IMG/VR virus record: IMGVR_UViG_3300009001_000073
Span: 1 to 27,279 of that record
Strand: one strand, 5' to 3'
Origin: a virus
Length of the DNA: 27,279 nucleotides
Part shown: piece after piece, positions 14,237 through 21,642 of the stretch
Position numbering within the stretch: position 1 is the stretch's first letter
How the letters are laid out: each line of letters opens with the position of its first letter
Notes under the pieces: model-generated
Told to the model about the DNA's origin: nothing
Seen by the model: the letters and a program-made list of their open reading frames with translations, nothing else
The model's database searches: none
Made by a program: the position numbers and the translations under genes

Positions 14237-16261
14237 CTACCTCGGTAAGTTAGTGCTGATCTCGGCATCAGTCTGTGCCTTGATCGCTCTTAGTTGTGCC
14301 TCTGCCGCGAGTTCCTGCCGCCTCAACTCTAGCTCGGCTTGCATCTTCTCACGCTCTAACTGAATCTCCATCTGCATACGCTCACGCTTCAATGCCATCT
14401 CTTGTTGTAGCTTGGCCATGTCAACTTGCATCTGCGCCGCATTAGGGTCTTGCTGTGGCTGTTGTTGCATCATTTGCATCTGCTGTTGTATCTGCTGTGG
14501 GTTGTTGAAGAATTGGTCAGCGTCCTTGAAGCCGCCAATCTCCGCAATACTTCTCAGCGTTGAAACATACTGCGATAGGCTAACAACAGGATTGTTTGTT
14601 CCTAGCGTTTGCAATATCTGCTCTTGCTTCGCCGCAATAGCTTGCAGGAAAGCAATCTTCTGTTCATCGTCAGCCGTACCCAAACCGACCTGTACAATGA
14701 CATCAAACTCACTATGCCACTCAGCCGGATCAATCGGCACAAAGTTATTCCGCAGTCTGACGATCCGCGCCTTGTTATCGTACTTGGTCACAAGGTGCAG
14801 GATGCCCTTAAACAACTGCTTCACGCCGCACTCGGCCATAGTCCTAGCATAGCTCTCTAGCTTTACCTGTGCGCCTCTTACAGTCGCGCTGATAGCACTA
14901 GCTGTTGTGGATTGCAAGGCATTAGCATCAAGCCCTTGTGATGCCTTGCTCATACCAGTTCGGCTTTCTTTGACTTGATCTAGATATCCTAGCAATGGCT
15001 GGATTTCATTACCGACAGGATTGCCCTGAATAGGCTGGATCATACCCTGTTGACGAACCCTAATTATGCCTCCAGCGGTCCCATCCAATAAATCATCAAA
15101 ATTTACCATGCCCTCGACAGCCGCTATGCGTGGCAGGGTGCTGGTATAGACGCTGTCCAGATACTGACGCATTAGTGTGGACTTGATGACCTGTAAGTCC
15201 TCAGTCATGTCATAGATGGAACGCCCGATAAGGCGGTGCGGCATCAGAATGGGGCTGACAACTGCAAATGGAATATGATCATATGGCTCATTACTGAGGA
15301 TTTCAGTGCCACCTTCGCCGATAGCGACAATCCTGCGTAACTCAGCAATCCCATCGTCATCGTAATCAACCTTCATGTAACACTCGTAATAGACAACCTC
15401 TGCGAGTGTTGGGTCTGCGGCATCAATGCCTGTGTTGGCTTCTAGGTCTTGATAACGGACTGAGCGTTCTTCATCTAGGTCAACATCGCTACCTGTGCCA
15501 GCGTGTCGCTCAACGACTTCGCGGTCATAACCCATAGCCACCAGATCGCTCACAGTCATGCTGGTGCGATGCGCTACAAAATGCGCGTCATCTAGGTCAA
15601 CCGTTCTGCGGTTAACGAGAAACTCCTCTGGTGGAATATTAATAACTTTAATTTTGCCGGATGTGCGCTTAACGCGAACCTTTACGCTGAACGAGCTATT
15701 AATAGGCACTTCCTCGCCTGTCATCTCGTCCACCATATACGCAGTGGCTTGCTCAGAAATCGTGCCAACTATCTCATAGTCAGGGTTGGCCATGAGCGCG
15801 GTAAGTTCCATCTCGCTGAGGTCTTCGTATTCTTCCTCAGTGACATCCTCTTTTTCTTCCCAGTAATACTTGACAACGCCCAGCCGGAATAACAGTGCGT
15901 CCTTGAACCAGTTGTACAGGACTTTGTAGCCCTCGTTATCGTGGTTAATGACGTAGTTCACATAGTCGGTAATCTGGTCAGCACGCTCTACGTCCTCAGC
16001 CGTCCTAGCCGCAAACCGCACATACTGGTCATTGGCTGTGAAGACGCGCATCAGGTGAGGCATGATCTGCTCGATGACATCCGCAACGTCTGTGCTAATA
16101 ACCTGTGAACGACCCTCTATCTCGTTGCCAAGCGGCTCACCCATGTAAAAGTCAAGGGCGCGGATTCGCTCTGCACTGTACTCACTATCAAAGTGATTTA
16201 GCGAGTCTCGTATCTCAGCCGTTACGATGCTGTTTAGTTGATAGTCGTCCATTTTTGCCAT
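14237..16261 (-). CDS. Portal protein, P22-like
   Basis: This is a 674-aa portal. The N-terminal region has SEYSAERIRALDFYMGEPLG, then GRSQVISTDVADVIEQIMPH, then MRVFTANDQYVRFAARTAED and a clip/stem region with VGMGYDREVVER-type loops. The phrases 'PFAVVSPILMPHRLIGRSIYD' and 'MTEDLQVIKSTLMRQYLDSVY' at about 330-370 are highly characteristic of P22-like portals of marine podoviruses. The last 90 residues form a glutamine-rich, then strongly charged coiled coil, comparable to the P22 barrel helix that extends into the head. Length and position (between TerL and scaffold) fit. It forms the dodecameric vertex through which TerL packages DNA and onto which the adaptor docks. The ribosome site AAAGG is about 9 bases upstream. 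Confidence 0.92.
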   Translation of the reverse strand: MAKMDDYQLNSIVTAEIRDSLNHFDSEYSAERIRALDFYMGEPLGNEIEGRSQVISTDVADVIEQIMPHLMRVFTANDQYVRFAARTAEDVERADQITDYVNYVINHDNEGYKVLYNWFKDALLFRLGVVKYYWEEKEDVTEEEYEDLSEMELTALMANPDYEIVGTISEQATAYMVDEMTGEEVPINSSFSVKVRVKRTSGKIKVINIPPEEFLVNRRTVDLDDAHFVAHRTSMTVSDLVAMGYDREVVERHAGTGSDVDLDEERSVRYQDLEANTGIDAADPTLAEVVYYECYMKVDYDDDGIAELRRIVAIGEGGTEILSNEPYDHIPFAVVSPILMPHRLIGRSIYDMTEDLQVIKSTLMRQYLDSVYTSTLPRIAAVEGMVNFDDLLDGTAGGIIRVRQQGMIQPIQGNPVGNEIQPLLGYLDQVKESRTGMSKASQGLDANALQSTTASAISATVRGAQVKLESYARTMAECGVKQLFKGILHLVTKYDNKARIVRLRNNFVPIDPAEWHSEFDVIVQVGLGTADDEQKIAFLQAIAAKQEQILQTLGTNNPVVSLSQYVSTLRSIAEIGGFKDADQFFNNPQQIQQQMQMMQQQPQQDPNAAQMQVDMAKLQQEMALKRERMQMEIQLEREKMQAELELRRQELAAEAQLRAIKAQTDAEISTNLPR

Positions 16262-16412
16262 TGCGTTTTACCTTTGCGCCATATACGCATTTGATCTCAG
16301 TATCGCATATTTTGTGCGTAACGCAATTCGCGCAACGTACATACTCAGTTTTTGGTTCGGGCTTTCTTGCCTGTAAGGGCTGTTTTGGCCTTGTATAAAA
16401 TCGAGTTATCAT
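16215..16412 (-). CDS. Possible small zinc-knuckle protein (overlapping frame)
   Basis: This 65-aa open frame overlaps the end of the upstream gene and the first 47 bases of portal. It would normally be dismissed as a shadow, but residues 27-42 read CANCVTHKICDTEIKC, a C-x2-C-x5-C-x5-C pattern, and the upstream neighbour has the same spacing at its N-terminus. AAGGTG lies about 6 bases before the ATG at 16412. The rest is basic (RPKQPLQARKPEPK and GAKVKRNGKNGR). The stretch 16262-16344 has no other gene, so this would fill it. A metal-binding role is inferred. An alternative is that a frameshift joins it to the upstream gene into one two-knuckle protein. Confidence 0.4.
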   Translation of the reverse strand: MITRFYTRPKQPLQARKPEPKTEYVRCANCVTHKICDTEIKCVYGAKVKRNGKNGRLSTKQHRNG

Positions 16413-16566
16413 CCTTCACCTTGCCAGACATGACGTTGCCATTGCTTGTAATAACAGGCACTGGCTTTGGCTGTGGTAGTTCCATAGATACAGCATTTCT
16501 CTTTTGGATACAACGCCCCATGTTTTCGCAACGTCCACGATAGGGGCAGTCTGGGCATACAATCAT
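16345..16566 (-). CDS. Small cysteine-knuckle protein
   Basis: This 73-aa protein begins MIVCPDCPYRGRCENMGRCI. Four cysteines at 4, 7, 13 and 19 have C-x2-C-x5-C-x5-C spacing, suited to binding one zinc ion or an Fe-S cluster. The remainder is proline/valine-rich and then basic at the C-terminus (YKAKTALTGKKARTKN). The start overlaps the stop of the upstream 46-aa gene as ATGA at 16566, so it is coupled. Small cysteine-rich proteins with CPDCP-type starts occur in marine phage genomes, usually without a function. DNA or RNA binding is possible. Confidence 0.65.
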   Translation of the reverse strand: MIVCPDCPYRGRCENMGRCIQKRNAVSMELPQPKPVPVITSNGNVMSGKVKDDNSILYKAKTALTGKKARTKN

Positions 16567-16703
16567 TTCTTTCTCCGCTTCCTTGCTTTACGCGCCACAT
16601 CAAGCGCAATGGCTGTGGCTTGCTTCTGAGACTTGCCAGAGTTCATCTCGCGGCGAATGTTCTCAGATATACTCTTTTTGCTGTAACCTTTGATGAGTGG
16701 CAT
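16563..16703 (-). CDS. Small basic DUF6496-type phage protein
   Basis: This 46-aa protein is too short for usual gene finders. It reads MPLIKGYSKKSISENIRREM, then NSGKSQKQATAIALDVARKA, then a final RKRRKK. The 'MPLIKGxSKKxISxNIxxE' start followed by 'GKxQKQAxAIAL' is the DUF6496 family, seen in many phages and some bacterial genomes. The start overlaps the stop of the ART-domain gene as TAATG at 16703, and its own stop overlaps the next start as ATGA. It is strongly positively charged, so nucleic-acid binding is plausible. The function of the family is not established. Confidence 0.85.
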   Translation of the reverse strand: MPLIKGYSKKSISENIRREMNSGKSQKQATAIALDVARKARKRRKK

Positions 16704-18343
16704 TATAGCAGTCCTTGTGGCTGTTGTCCGTCCTTGGCTAACAAGCCATCATCAGTATCTTGCATAGCACCCTTTACGGCAGTAACCGATACCCCAGCAG
16801 GGATGCCGTACTTCTCCATGATCTTGATTAACTTATCATCAAAGATAACATAGTTGCGCTCTGCCGCCGCATCGTCAATTTTTGACCCTCTTGATCCTGC
16901 GGCGCGGTATTTGATGCCGAAGATGCCTACATTTCTTAAAAACTCTGATGCGCGTTTTCCGCCTTGCTCACCTACACCTTCTAACGCTTTTATAAAATCG
17001 CCGCCTGTTGCGGTGGCTGGGTCAAGCCCAGCCTGTAAAATAACGATTTCAGAATCACCGTAGACATTATCAATTAGTTTTAACATCTTAGGCTGTTGGC
17101 TTAACGGCAAGTCATAATCCAACAAATCTTCGGGCTTTGGCTCTAAGGCAACTTTGTAAGTTTTCCCCTCTGCTTTTTTAAGAGGGGTAACTGTAAAACT
17201 ATCCCCCTCAAAATTTTTCAATAGCGATACGCTTGTTCCGTCACGCATATCTATTTGTAATGCGCCATCTCTTTCAAACGTCATTTCAAAAATGTTTAAG
17301 GCGTTTTCGTCAGGATCAACATTAAAACGTTGCATTTTTAATGCTGATTTTATCACATCATTTGCTTGATCAATTCGGTATGATTTGTATCCATCAACTT
17401 CTTTATGATCAATGTCTGGTATGCTTTTAGCCGCATGAGTATCACTGCTGTAATCAATTTTTTTATAACCGCTACCACCTATGGCATCGCGATAAAACTT
17501 CGCAATGTCCTCACTATCAGTAAAATACAGACCATAACCGTACGCTTGTGCGCCTTCGCCTGTTCCAATTTTCTCTAACTTAAACTCATCAAAGTCTGCG
17601 CCAGAACCGTGAAATGCAATGATGCCAACAGGGTTTTCGTCCGTAGGCGGCACAACTTGTGCTGGCTCTGCAATAGGCACATTGTCAACAGTTTGTGTTG
17701 CGGATGGCACATTGTCGCCTTCCATCAAAAGCGTCTGTGGCTGAGTCGGTGCTTGTTGCGGCACATCCATTAATAAGCCTTCTGGTGTAACAGCTTGCGG
17801 TCTAGGCATAGCGTCAGTTAAATAATTTACGCCCCTTGCAACATACGGCGCGACTTCTTTAGACACCTTGCCCAACGCAAGTTCTCCAGCCCCAGTAACG
17901 CCGCCAATAAGTCGGGCTGGGTCACGATACATTTCGTAGCCTTGCTCTGGCTTGCCATAAACAGCTTCACCCAAAGCCTCTGATCCAGCAACGCTTTGCG
18001 CTTTCTGAGCTATATCGCCAGACTGTGACAGCATCCAGAATGGATTAGTGTAGTAATTAAATTGATTGTTTTGCGGCGTGATCGCTTGTGCTACATCAAC
18101 AGCACCTGCATAAACATCTACTGGCGTACCACCCAAATCTGTTGTTGCGCCTTGCAACAAACCAGTGCCAAACTCTGCACGAGCCATAGGGTCTGTTAAT
18201 AAACCAGAAACATATCTGTCAGCGTTCATCGCATAAGGATTAACGCCAGTCATTTCGTAACGGCGATCAATCTGGCGTTCCTGTGGATAGAAACCCAGTA
18301 GGTCAGGCGCATAACGCGCAGGATCAGCCATTCTGACAGCCAT
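16703..18343 (-). CDS. Large virion-region protein with PARP-like ADP-ribosyltransferase domain
   Basis: This is a 546-aa protein. Residues 1-180 look like a structural N-terminus (aromatic and Gly/Ala-rich), and 180-238 is a proline/glutamine-rich linker. A candidate ADP-ribosyltransferase domain starts at about 240: AFHGSG with His245, then GAQAYGYGLYFTDSEDIAKF with YGLYF at 270-274, the arrangement expected of the H-Y part of the NAD site in PARP/diphtheria-toxin-type enzymes. The C-terminal part has LLDYDLPLSQQP (407-418) and GIFGIKYRAAGSRG ending RNYVIFDDKLI (496-506), as in other phage-borne ART domains. A catalytic third residue is not obvious. About 110 residues (roughly 287-398) between the NAD motif and the LLDYD strand look like an AT-richer insertion. 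An effector delivered with the DNA is inferred; the fold alone does not prove activity. Confidence 0.75.
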   Translation of the reverse strand: MAVRMADPARYAPDLLGFYPQERQIDRRYEMTGVNPYAMNADRYVSGLLTDPMARAEFGTGLLQGATTDLGGTPVDVYAGAVDVAQAITPQNNQFNYYTNPFWMLSQSGDIAQKAQSVAGSEALGEAVYGKPEQGYEMYRDPARLIGGVTGAGELALGKVSKEVAPYVARGVNYLTDAMPRPQAVTPEGLLMDVPQQAPTQPQTLLMEGDNVPSATQTVDNVPIAEPAQVVPPTDENPVGIIAFHGSGADFDEFKLEKIGTGEGAQAYGYGLYFTDSEDIAKFYRDAIGGSGYKKIDYSSDTHAAKSIPDIDHKEVDGYKSYRIDQANDVIKSALKMQRFNVDPDENALNIFEMTFERDGALQIDMRDGTSVSLLKNFEGDSFTVTPLKKAEGKTYKVALEPKPEDLLDYDLPLSQQPKMLKLIDNVYGDSEIVILQAGLDPATATGGDFIKALEGVGEQGGKRASEFLRNVGIFGIKYRAAGSRGSKIDDAAAERNYVIFDDKLIKIMEKYGIPAGVSVTAVKGAMQDTDDGLLAKDGQQPQGLL

Positions 18344-18345
18344 GG

Positions 18346-18504
18346 TTACTTGCCTTTTTTCTTTTTCGCAGTCTTTGCCGCTTGCTTAAACGACTTTGCG
18401 GTAGGCGCACCTTTTGCACCTACCTTACGCATTTTCTCGCCACTACCAGCCGCTATACGCTTACGCTTGGCGTGGATATTGGCATACAATCCTTGCTTGG
18501 CCAT
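18346..18504 (-). CDS. Small lysine-rich phage protein
   Basis: This 52-aa, very basic protein reads MAKQGLYANIHAKRKRIAAG, then SGEKMRKVGAKGAPTAKSFK, then QAAKTAKKKKGK. The 'GLYANIHAKRKRIxxGSGEKMRKxGxKGAPTxxxFxxxAKT' layout is a well-conserved small phage protein, often found near terminase and portal genes. It overlaps the stop of the 22-aa gene upstream as TAATG at 18504 and ends two bases before the ATG of the ART-domain gene. There are no acidic clusters or membrane segments. DNA binding or compaction, or being packaged with the genome, would fit its charge, but this is inference. Confidence 0.88.
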   Translation of the reverse strand: MAKQGLYANIHAKRKRIAAGSGEKMRKVGAKGAPTAKSFKQAAKTAKKKKGK

Positions 18505-18572
18505 TATGAGCAGTATTTGCCTGTTTTAGAGCCGCCCTTTTTCATGCCTTTGCCTTTGCCTTTGCCGTACAT
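18504..18572 (-). CDS. 22-residue Gly/Lys-rich micro-protein
   Basis: The open frame MYGKGKGKGMKKGGSKTGKY, ending CS, starts at 18572 with a near-perfect AGGAG ribosome site 6 bases upstream. It ends in a TAATG overlap with the next gene. The clean ribosome site plus coupling make it likely to be translated despite its size. It is extremely basic. Gly/Lys-rich micro-proteins of this kind occur beside the lysine-rich protein in related phages; the function is unknown. Confidence 0.65.
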   Translation of the reverse strand: MYGKGKGKGMKKGGSKTGKYCS

Positions 18573-18584
18573 AATAAACTCCTG

Positions 18585-19385
18585 TTAAGAAATGCTCACA
18601 ACGCCATTCTCAGACGTAATCCTGTCCGACATACTATCAGATTTATGGATTGCAATAAAGTTCCCTGCAAATGGATATGAGATATAATCCCTTTCATGCA
18701 ACCAGCCAGAGATTTCAGCGCGGTCAATCTTGATAATCTCGATTAACATTCGAGGCTTACAACGCTTGATGGTTTCATCCGCGCCAGCCAGAGCTTCCAT
18801 CTCCATGCCCTCAACATCCAACTTGAGAAAGTCCAGATGCTGAAACTCAAAGTCGTCAATAGCCATAGTAGCTACTGTGGTCATTTTGGTCAGGTCTTGA
18901 CCAATATGTTCGCTCTTGGCGTGCTGTTTAAGTTCCATAGAGCCAAACGAGCCAGTGTCGTTGTAGTTTGGCTTGGGTATCTCTAGCCAGCCCTCAGACG
19001 AGCTTAGTGCCGCATTGAACAGCTTCACATTAAAGCAGTTGTTAATCGCCACATTGCCGCAAAGCATATGATAAATATGTTCCTGCGCCTCAAATGCCAC
19101 AATTCTGCCACGATGTCCAAGTTGCTTTGCCCATTCAATTGTATGCACACCGATATTAGCACCGCCGTCAATCATCGTGATCGGGCGGTCTAATTTCTCT
19201 GCCATATCTTTTGCTAGGAACTTGACGAGGTTGATTTCTTCTGGGTCATAATTGCCCTTGTTCAGTAATTGAAAGCCAACACCGTATCCAGTCTGTCCGT
19301 CTGGTGCGAGGGCATAATCCAGTCTGTTGACTATCATCATGCCGTGGTCAGTGTTGACTAAAACATTTGGCTGGGGTTTAGCCAT
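18585..19385 (-). CDS. FkbM-family SAM-dependent methyltransferase
   Basis: This 266-aa protein has the class I methyltransferase fold of the FkbM family. Motif I is MIDGGANIGVHTIEWAKQLG (71-90), with the glycine loop that holds S-adenosylmethionine. The acidic strand end is IVAFEAQEHI (95-104), and DFLKLDVEGMEMEALAGADE (185-204) contains the FkbM signature KxDVEGxExxAL. FkbM enzymes O-methylate small molecules or sugars in polysaccharides. In a phage the likely targets are glycans, either on the host surface or on the virion; this is inference. It lies inside the packaging/structural operon, with GGAGACTG before the ATG, and shares the operon with small basic proteins. Confidence 0.88.
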   Translation of the reverse strand: MAKPQPNVLVNTDHGMMIVNRLDYALAPDGQTGYGVGFQLLNKGNYDPEEINLVKFLAKDMAEKLDRPITMIDGGANIGVHTIEWAKQLGHRGRIVAFEAQEHIYHMLCGNVAINNCFNVKLFNAALSSSEGWLEIPKPNYNDTGSFGSMELKQHAKSEHIGQDLTKMTTVATMAIDDFEFQHLDFLKLDVEGMEMEALAGADETIKRCKPRMLIEIIKIDRAEISGWLHERDYISYPFAGNFIAIHKSDSMSDRITSENGVVSIS

Positions 19386-19401
19386 GTTTCAGTCTCCTAT
19401 A

Positions 19402-19680
19402 TCACCATTTCGTTTTATCTGCCCAATAAGCCGCAGACATCTTGCCCTTGGCAATGTTGCTGGCGTGACGAGCCTTAAACGACTTACGCCGCGCCTTCTC
19501 TGATGCTGTCTTGGGGTTCTTACCAGCACCAGAAACACCTTGCTGACCAAATCTAATGGTCTTGACCTGATCGCCTTCCTTGGCGACTACCACATGAGAT
19601 TTTGTCGGGTGGCTTGGTGTGCGCTTCGGCTTGTTATAGCCGGATACACCAACCCTATCCAATCGGGGGTCTTTAGCCAT
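19402..19680 (-). CDS. DUF6321-type small basic phage protein
   Basis: This 92-aa protein begins MAKDPRLDRVGVSGYNKPKR, followed by TPSHPTKSHVVVAKEGDQVK, TIRFGQQGVSGAGK and the C-terminal KARRKSFKARHASNIAKGKM, then SAAYWADKTKW. This is the conserved family called DUF6321, present in many tailed phages including T4-like ones. The function is not established to my knowledge; the C-terminal basic helix with SFKARH is its most conserved part and suggests nucleic-acid binding. It sits between TerL and portal, among other basic small proteins. The ribosome site GGATATTAAC precedes the ATG. Confidence 0.88.
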   Translation of the reverse strand: MAKDPRLDRVGVSGYNKPKRTPSHPTKSHVVVAKEGDQVKTIRFGQQGVSGAGKNPKTASEKARRKSFKARHASNIAKGKMSAAYWADKTKW

Positions 19681-19681
19681 G

Positions 19682-19978
19682 TTAATATCCTAATAATCCA
19701 CTGCTTCGTAATTCTGCCGCCGTAATTGCTTCTTCCATTGTGGGATGCACTGATGTTGGCTCAATCATGCCGTTAACAAGCATATTGTAAATTTCATCTT
19801 CAGTATATTGAACACCTTGATGGATGCTTGGAACATTGTAAAAAAATCCATTTATGGGAAGCGTTACTGATTTTTCTGAAACCGTTTCGCCATAAGGCGT
19901 TTCATACATTGGCCTTCCAGCTTGCGTTAACAAGCCTGTCGGAACGCCAACAATTTGCCTTTCGCCATAATCAGGCAT
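19682..19978 (-). CDS. Small conserved phage protein (YGERQIVGVPTGLLT)
   Basis: From the ATG at 19978 the protein is 98 aa. This start has GAGG nine bases upstream; the ATG at 19987 would leave no spacing. It begins MPDYGERQIVGVPTGLLTQA and contains ITLPINGFFYNVPSIHQGVQ-type sequence and TEDEIYNMLVNGMIEPTSVH. The layout is a beta part followed by a helical acidic part, and I recognise it as a recurring protein near terminase in marine phages. It overlaps the upstream gene's stop by 8 bases. The function is unknown; no catalytic or membrane motif is visible. Confidence 0.7.
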   Translation of the reverse strand: MPDYGERQIVGVPTGLLTQAGRPMYETPYGETVSEKSVTLPINGFFYNVPSIHQGVQYTEDEIYNMLVNGMIEPTSVHPTMEEAITAAELRSSGLLGY

Positions 19979-20240
19979 CGTAATCATCCTCTAGCCGTAT
20001 CTTAATTATCTTAAACGTATCCATAACCTCATCGGCTGTCATGCCAGCCCTCAAGCCCCAGATAGCCGCACCCTGCATCATAGCCGACATAATCGTGTCG
20101 GGGTCAATGTCGTGGGCGGCGTTTAGCCCTTGGGTAAATATATCAATAATCTCGCTGACATTCTCTATCATCGTGGCAACTTCCTCAAGCTCAATCTCAA
20201 AGTGATTATCCTTCGGAAACTTGATGATGTTGTCGGTCAT
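19971..20240 (-). CDS. Small acidic phage protein downstream of TerL
   Basis: From the ATG at 20240 it is 89 aa: MTDNIIKFPKDNHFEIELEE, then VATMIENVSEIIDIFTQGLN and MSAMMQGAAIWGLRAGMTAD. The start and the TerL stop overlap as ATGA at 20240, and GGGTGG precedes it. The upstream GTG at 20249 is less likely. It is acidic and helical. Its position directly after TerL and its small size suggest a helper in packaging or a head protein; the sequence gives no further hint. Confidence 0.7.
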   Translation of the reverse strand: MTDNIIKFPKDNHFEIELEEVATMIENVSEIIDIFTQGLNAAHDIDPDTIMSAMMQGAAIWGLRAGMTADEVMDTFKIIKIRLEDDYDA

Positions 20241-21196
20241 ACTATCCACCCTTTGTTGACGTTGATAGATCGGTTGGAAGTATAGCCTCTTGAGTAGCCC
20301 CCTGCAACTGCACCTTGCTGGGCAAACGATAAGACAAACGCATCAGCGACATCCGGCGACCTCTGGCCTCGCCGCTTCATCTCATCCTTGCTCTCAATCT
20401 TTAGCTTGCCATTGCTCAAGTATTTATACCGCACACTGGTTAGTTCCTGCACTAAAGTCTGATCATCGGGTATCTTGCAATCTCGCGCCTCAAACCATTC
20501 CCTTGCGTTCCAGAACAACTCATCCCTCAAGCGGTTAAACCTGTCCTTCAGGCTGGCAGTCTCACTGACAGATATTGCCACAGCCGGAAGCTCTAGCTCT
20601 CTGAGGCGGTCAGCAAGCCCCGCACCTAGCCCAATGGCATCAATATACATCGCCCTAGGCCGTAGCTGATAGGGGGTGGCATCATACTCACTCAGCACAA
20701 TCCCTGCCAGTTCCATCAGGTCTTTGTTCTGATAGGTCTTGATCTTCTCAAACAAGACATTGCCCTGCCGCTTGGCAATCGCAGAACGGTCACTACCCAT
20801 CCTTGCAACGTCTATGCCCCAGACAACTGGTGTATTGGGGTTTGCCTCAACATTCCTCTTAATAGCGTCCTCGACCAGATTTAACGGCAACAGAACATCG
20901 TCAGACTGGGTAGGAAACTCGCCCAGAACGCGAACCCGATAGATATTACTATCCTCGCCGTATTTCATCGCCATGCTCTCTAAAAACTGCTCAGAGACAG
21001 TCGTGGCGTCAGTACAGCTAACAGTCATAGTCGCCCAATGCTCACGAGAGCCGTGGAACGCCTCGTAAAAGAAACCGTCCGATCTGGTGGGGTTGCCGCA
21101 CATAACGGTCTTAGCACCAGCCGTTGACATAGCACCCTCACCCACCTGAAACACAACGTCAGGGATACCTGATGCTTCCTCGCAGATAAACAGCAT
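20237..21196 (-). CDS. terL: Terminase large subunit, C-terminal (Walker B and nuclease) part of frameshifted gene
   Basis: This frame continues TerL after a one-base frameshift at about 21207/21208. The part beginning MLFICEEASG (Walker B, hydrophobic run then Glu-Glu) is followed by the coupling phrase TVMCGNPTRSDGFFYEAF (30-47) and the RNase H-like nuclease domain. Three acidic residues appear in expected places: GIDVARMGSD (Asp129), MYIDAIGLG (Asp186) and RSPDVADAF (Asp282 and Asp285). Joined to the N-terminal part, through codons for HSEN read in the new frame, it makes about 463 aa, a normal TerL size. The enzyme pumps DNA into the portal and cuts it. The ATG at 21196 is internal, not a real start. 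The stop overlaps the next gene as ATGA. Confidence 0.85.
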   Translation of the reverse strand: MLFICEEASGIPDVVFQVGEGAMSTAGAKTVMCGNPTRSDGFFYEAFHGSREHWATMTVSCTDATTVSEQFLESMAMKYGEDSNIYRVRVLGEFPTQSDDVLLPLNLVEDAIKRNVEANPNTPVVWGIDVARMGSDRSAIAKRQGNVLFEKIKTYQNKDLMELAGIVLSEYDATPYQLRPRAMYIDAIGLGAGLADRLRELELPAVAISVSETASLKDRFNRLRDELFWNAREWFEARDCKIPDDQTLVQELTSVRYKYLSNGKLKIESKDEMKRRGQRSPDVADAFVLSFAQQGAVAGGYSRGYTSNRSINVNKGWIV

Positions 21197-21627
21197 ATTC
21201 TCGCTGTGAATCCTTGCAACGCCTCTGGGTTCTCTTTACGGCTGGTTCTTGCAACGGCAAAGCTGTCAGTCGCGCCCTTCAGCGCAATCTTGTCGGTCTT
21301 GAAATCTAGCTGGTCTTTGAAGAACGGCGGCAGTTTCCGCGCCCACTTGTCAATCTCAGTCCACAGCACATCACTCAACTGGTGAGCCGTGTTCGCCGTC
21401 ACAGCGACTTTACAGGGGTAATGCGTACATAACCACCACAACACCGTCCACGACAGGAACGCCGTCTTGCCGACACCGTGGCCTGACTTGATCGCTATCC
21501 TGTCATTATCGCGCACAGCCCTCAATGCTCGTGCTTGCCACGGCTGGGGTTTAACGTCTAGCACCGTCTCAGCGAACAGCACAGGATCATCATGTAGTTT
21601 TGCTAATAGCTCTGAATTATCTGACAT
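21025..21627 (-). CDS. terL: Terminase large subunit, N-terminal ATPase part (frameshifted)
   Basis: The open frame encodes 200 aa, but only the first 140 belong to TerL; after GF at 21208 the frame shifts and the next 60 residues are nonsense. Visible features are an N-terminal part (ETVLDVKPQPWQARALRAVR), the Walker A motif IAIKSGHGVGKTAFLSW (Walker A 48-55) and TSRKENPEALQGF (128-140). That last phrase normally leads into 'HSENMLFI', which is found one base out of register. Inserting a single C after the TTC codon restores the frame. A sequencing or assembly error is the most likely cause. A mutation that truly breaks TerL would be lethal to the phage. No slippery heptamer is present to support programmed frameshifting. 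The start at 21627 follows a terminator. Confidence 0.85.
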   Translation of the reverse strand: MSDNSELLAKLHDDPVLFAETVLDVKPQPWQARALRAVRDNDRIAIKSGHGVGKTAFLSWTVLWWLCTHYPCKVAVTANTAHQLSDVLWTEIDKWARKLPPFFKDQLDFKTDKIALKGATDSFAVARTSRKENPEALQGFTARICCLSARKHQVSLTLCFRWVRVLCQRLVLRPLCAATPPDRTVSFTRRSTALVSIGRL

Positions 21628-21642
21628 CGCATCACCATAGAG

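Noticed and set aside
14412-14852. Cys-rich plus-strand frame over the portal C-terminus
   Set aside because: The cysteine richness is the antisense of glutamine/alanine repeats (CAG/GCA) in portal, not a real Cys protein.
21196-21215. Programmed ribosomal frameshift in TerL
   Set aside because: No slippery heptamer at the shift point; a missing base in the sequence is simpler. Kept only as an alternative in the finding.
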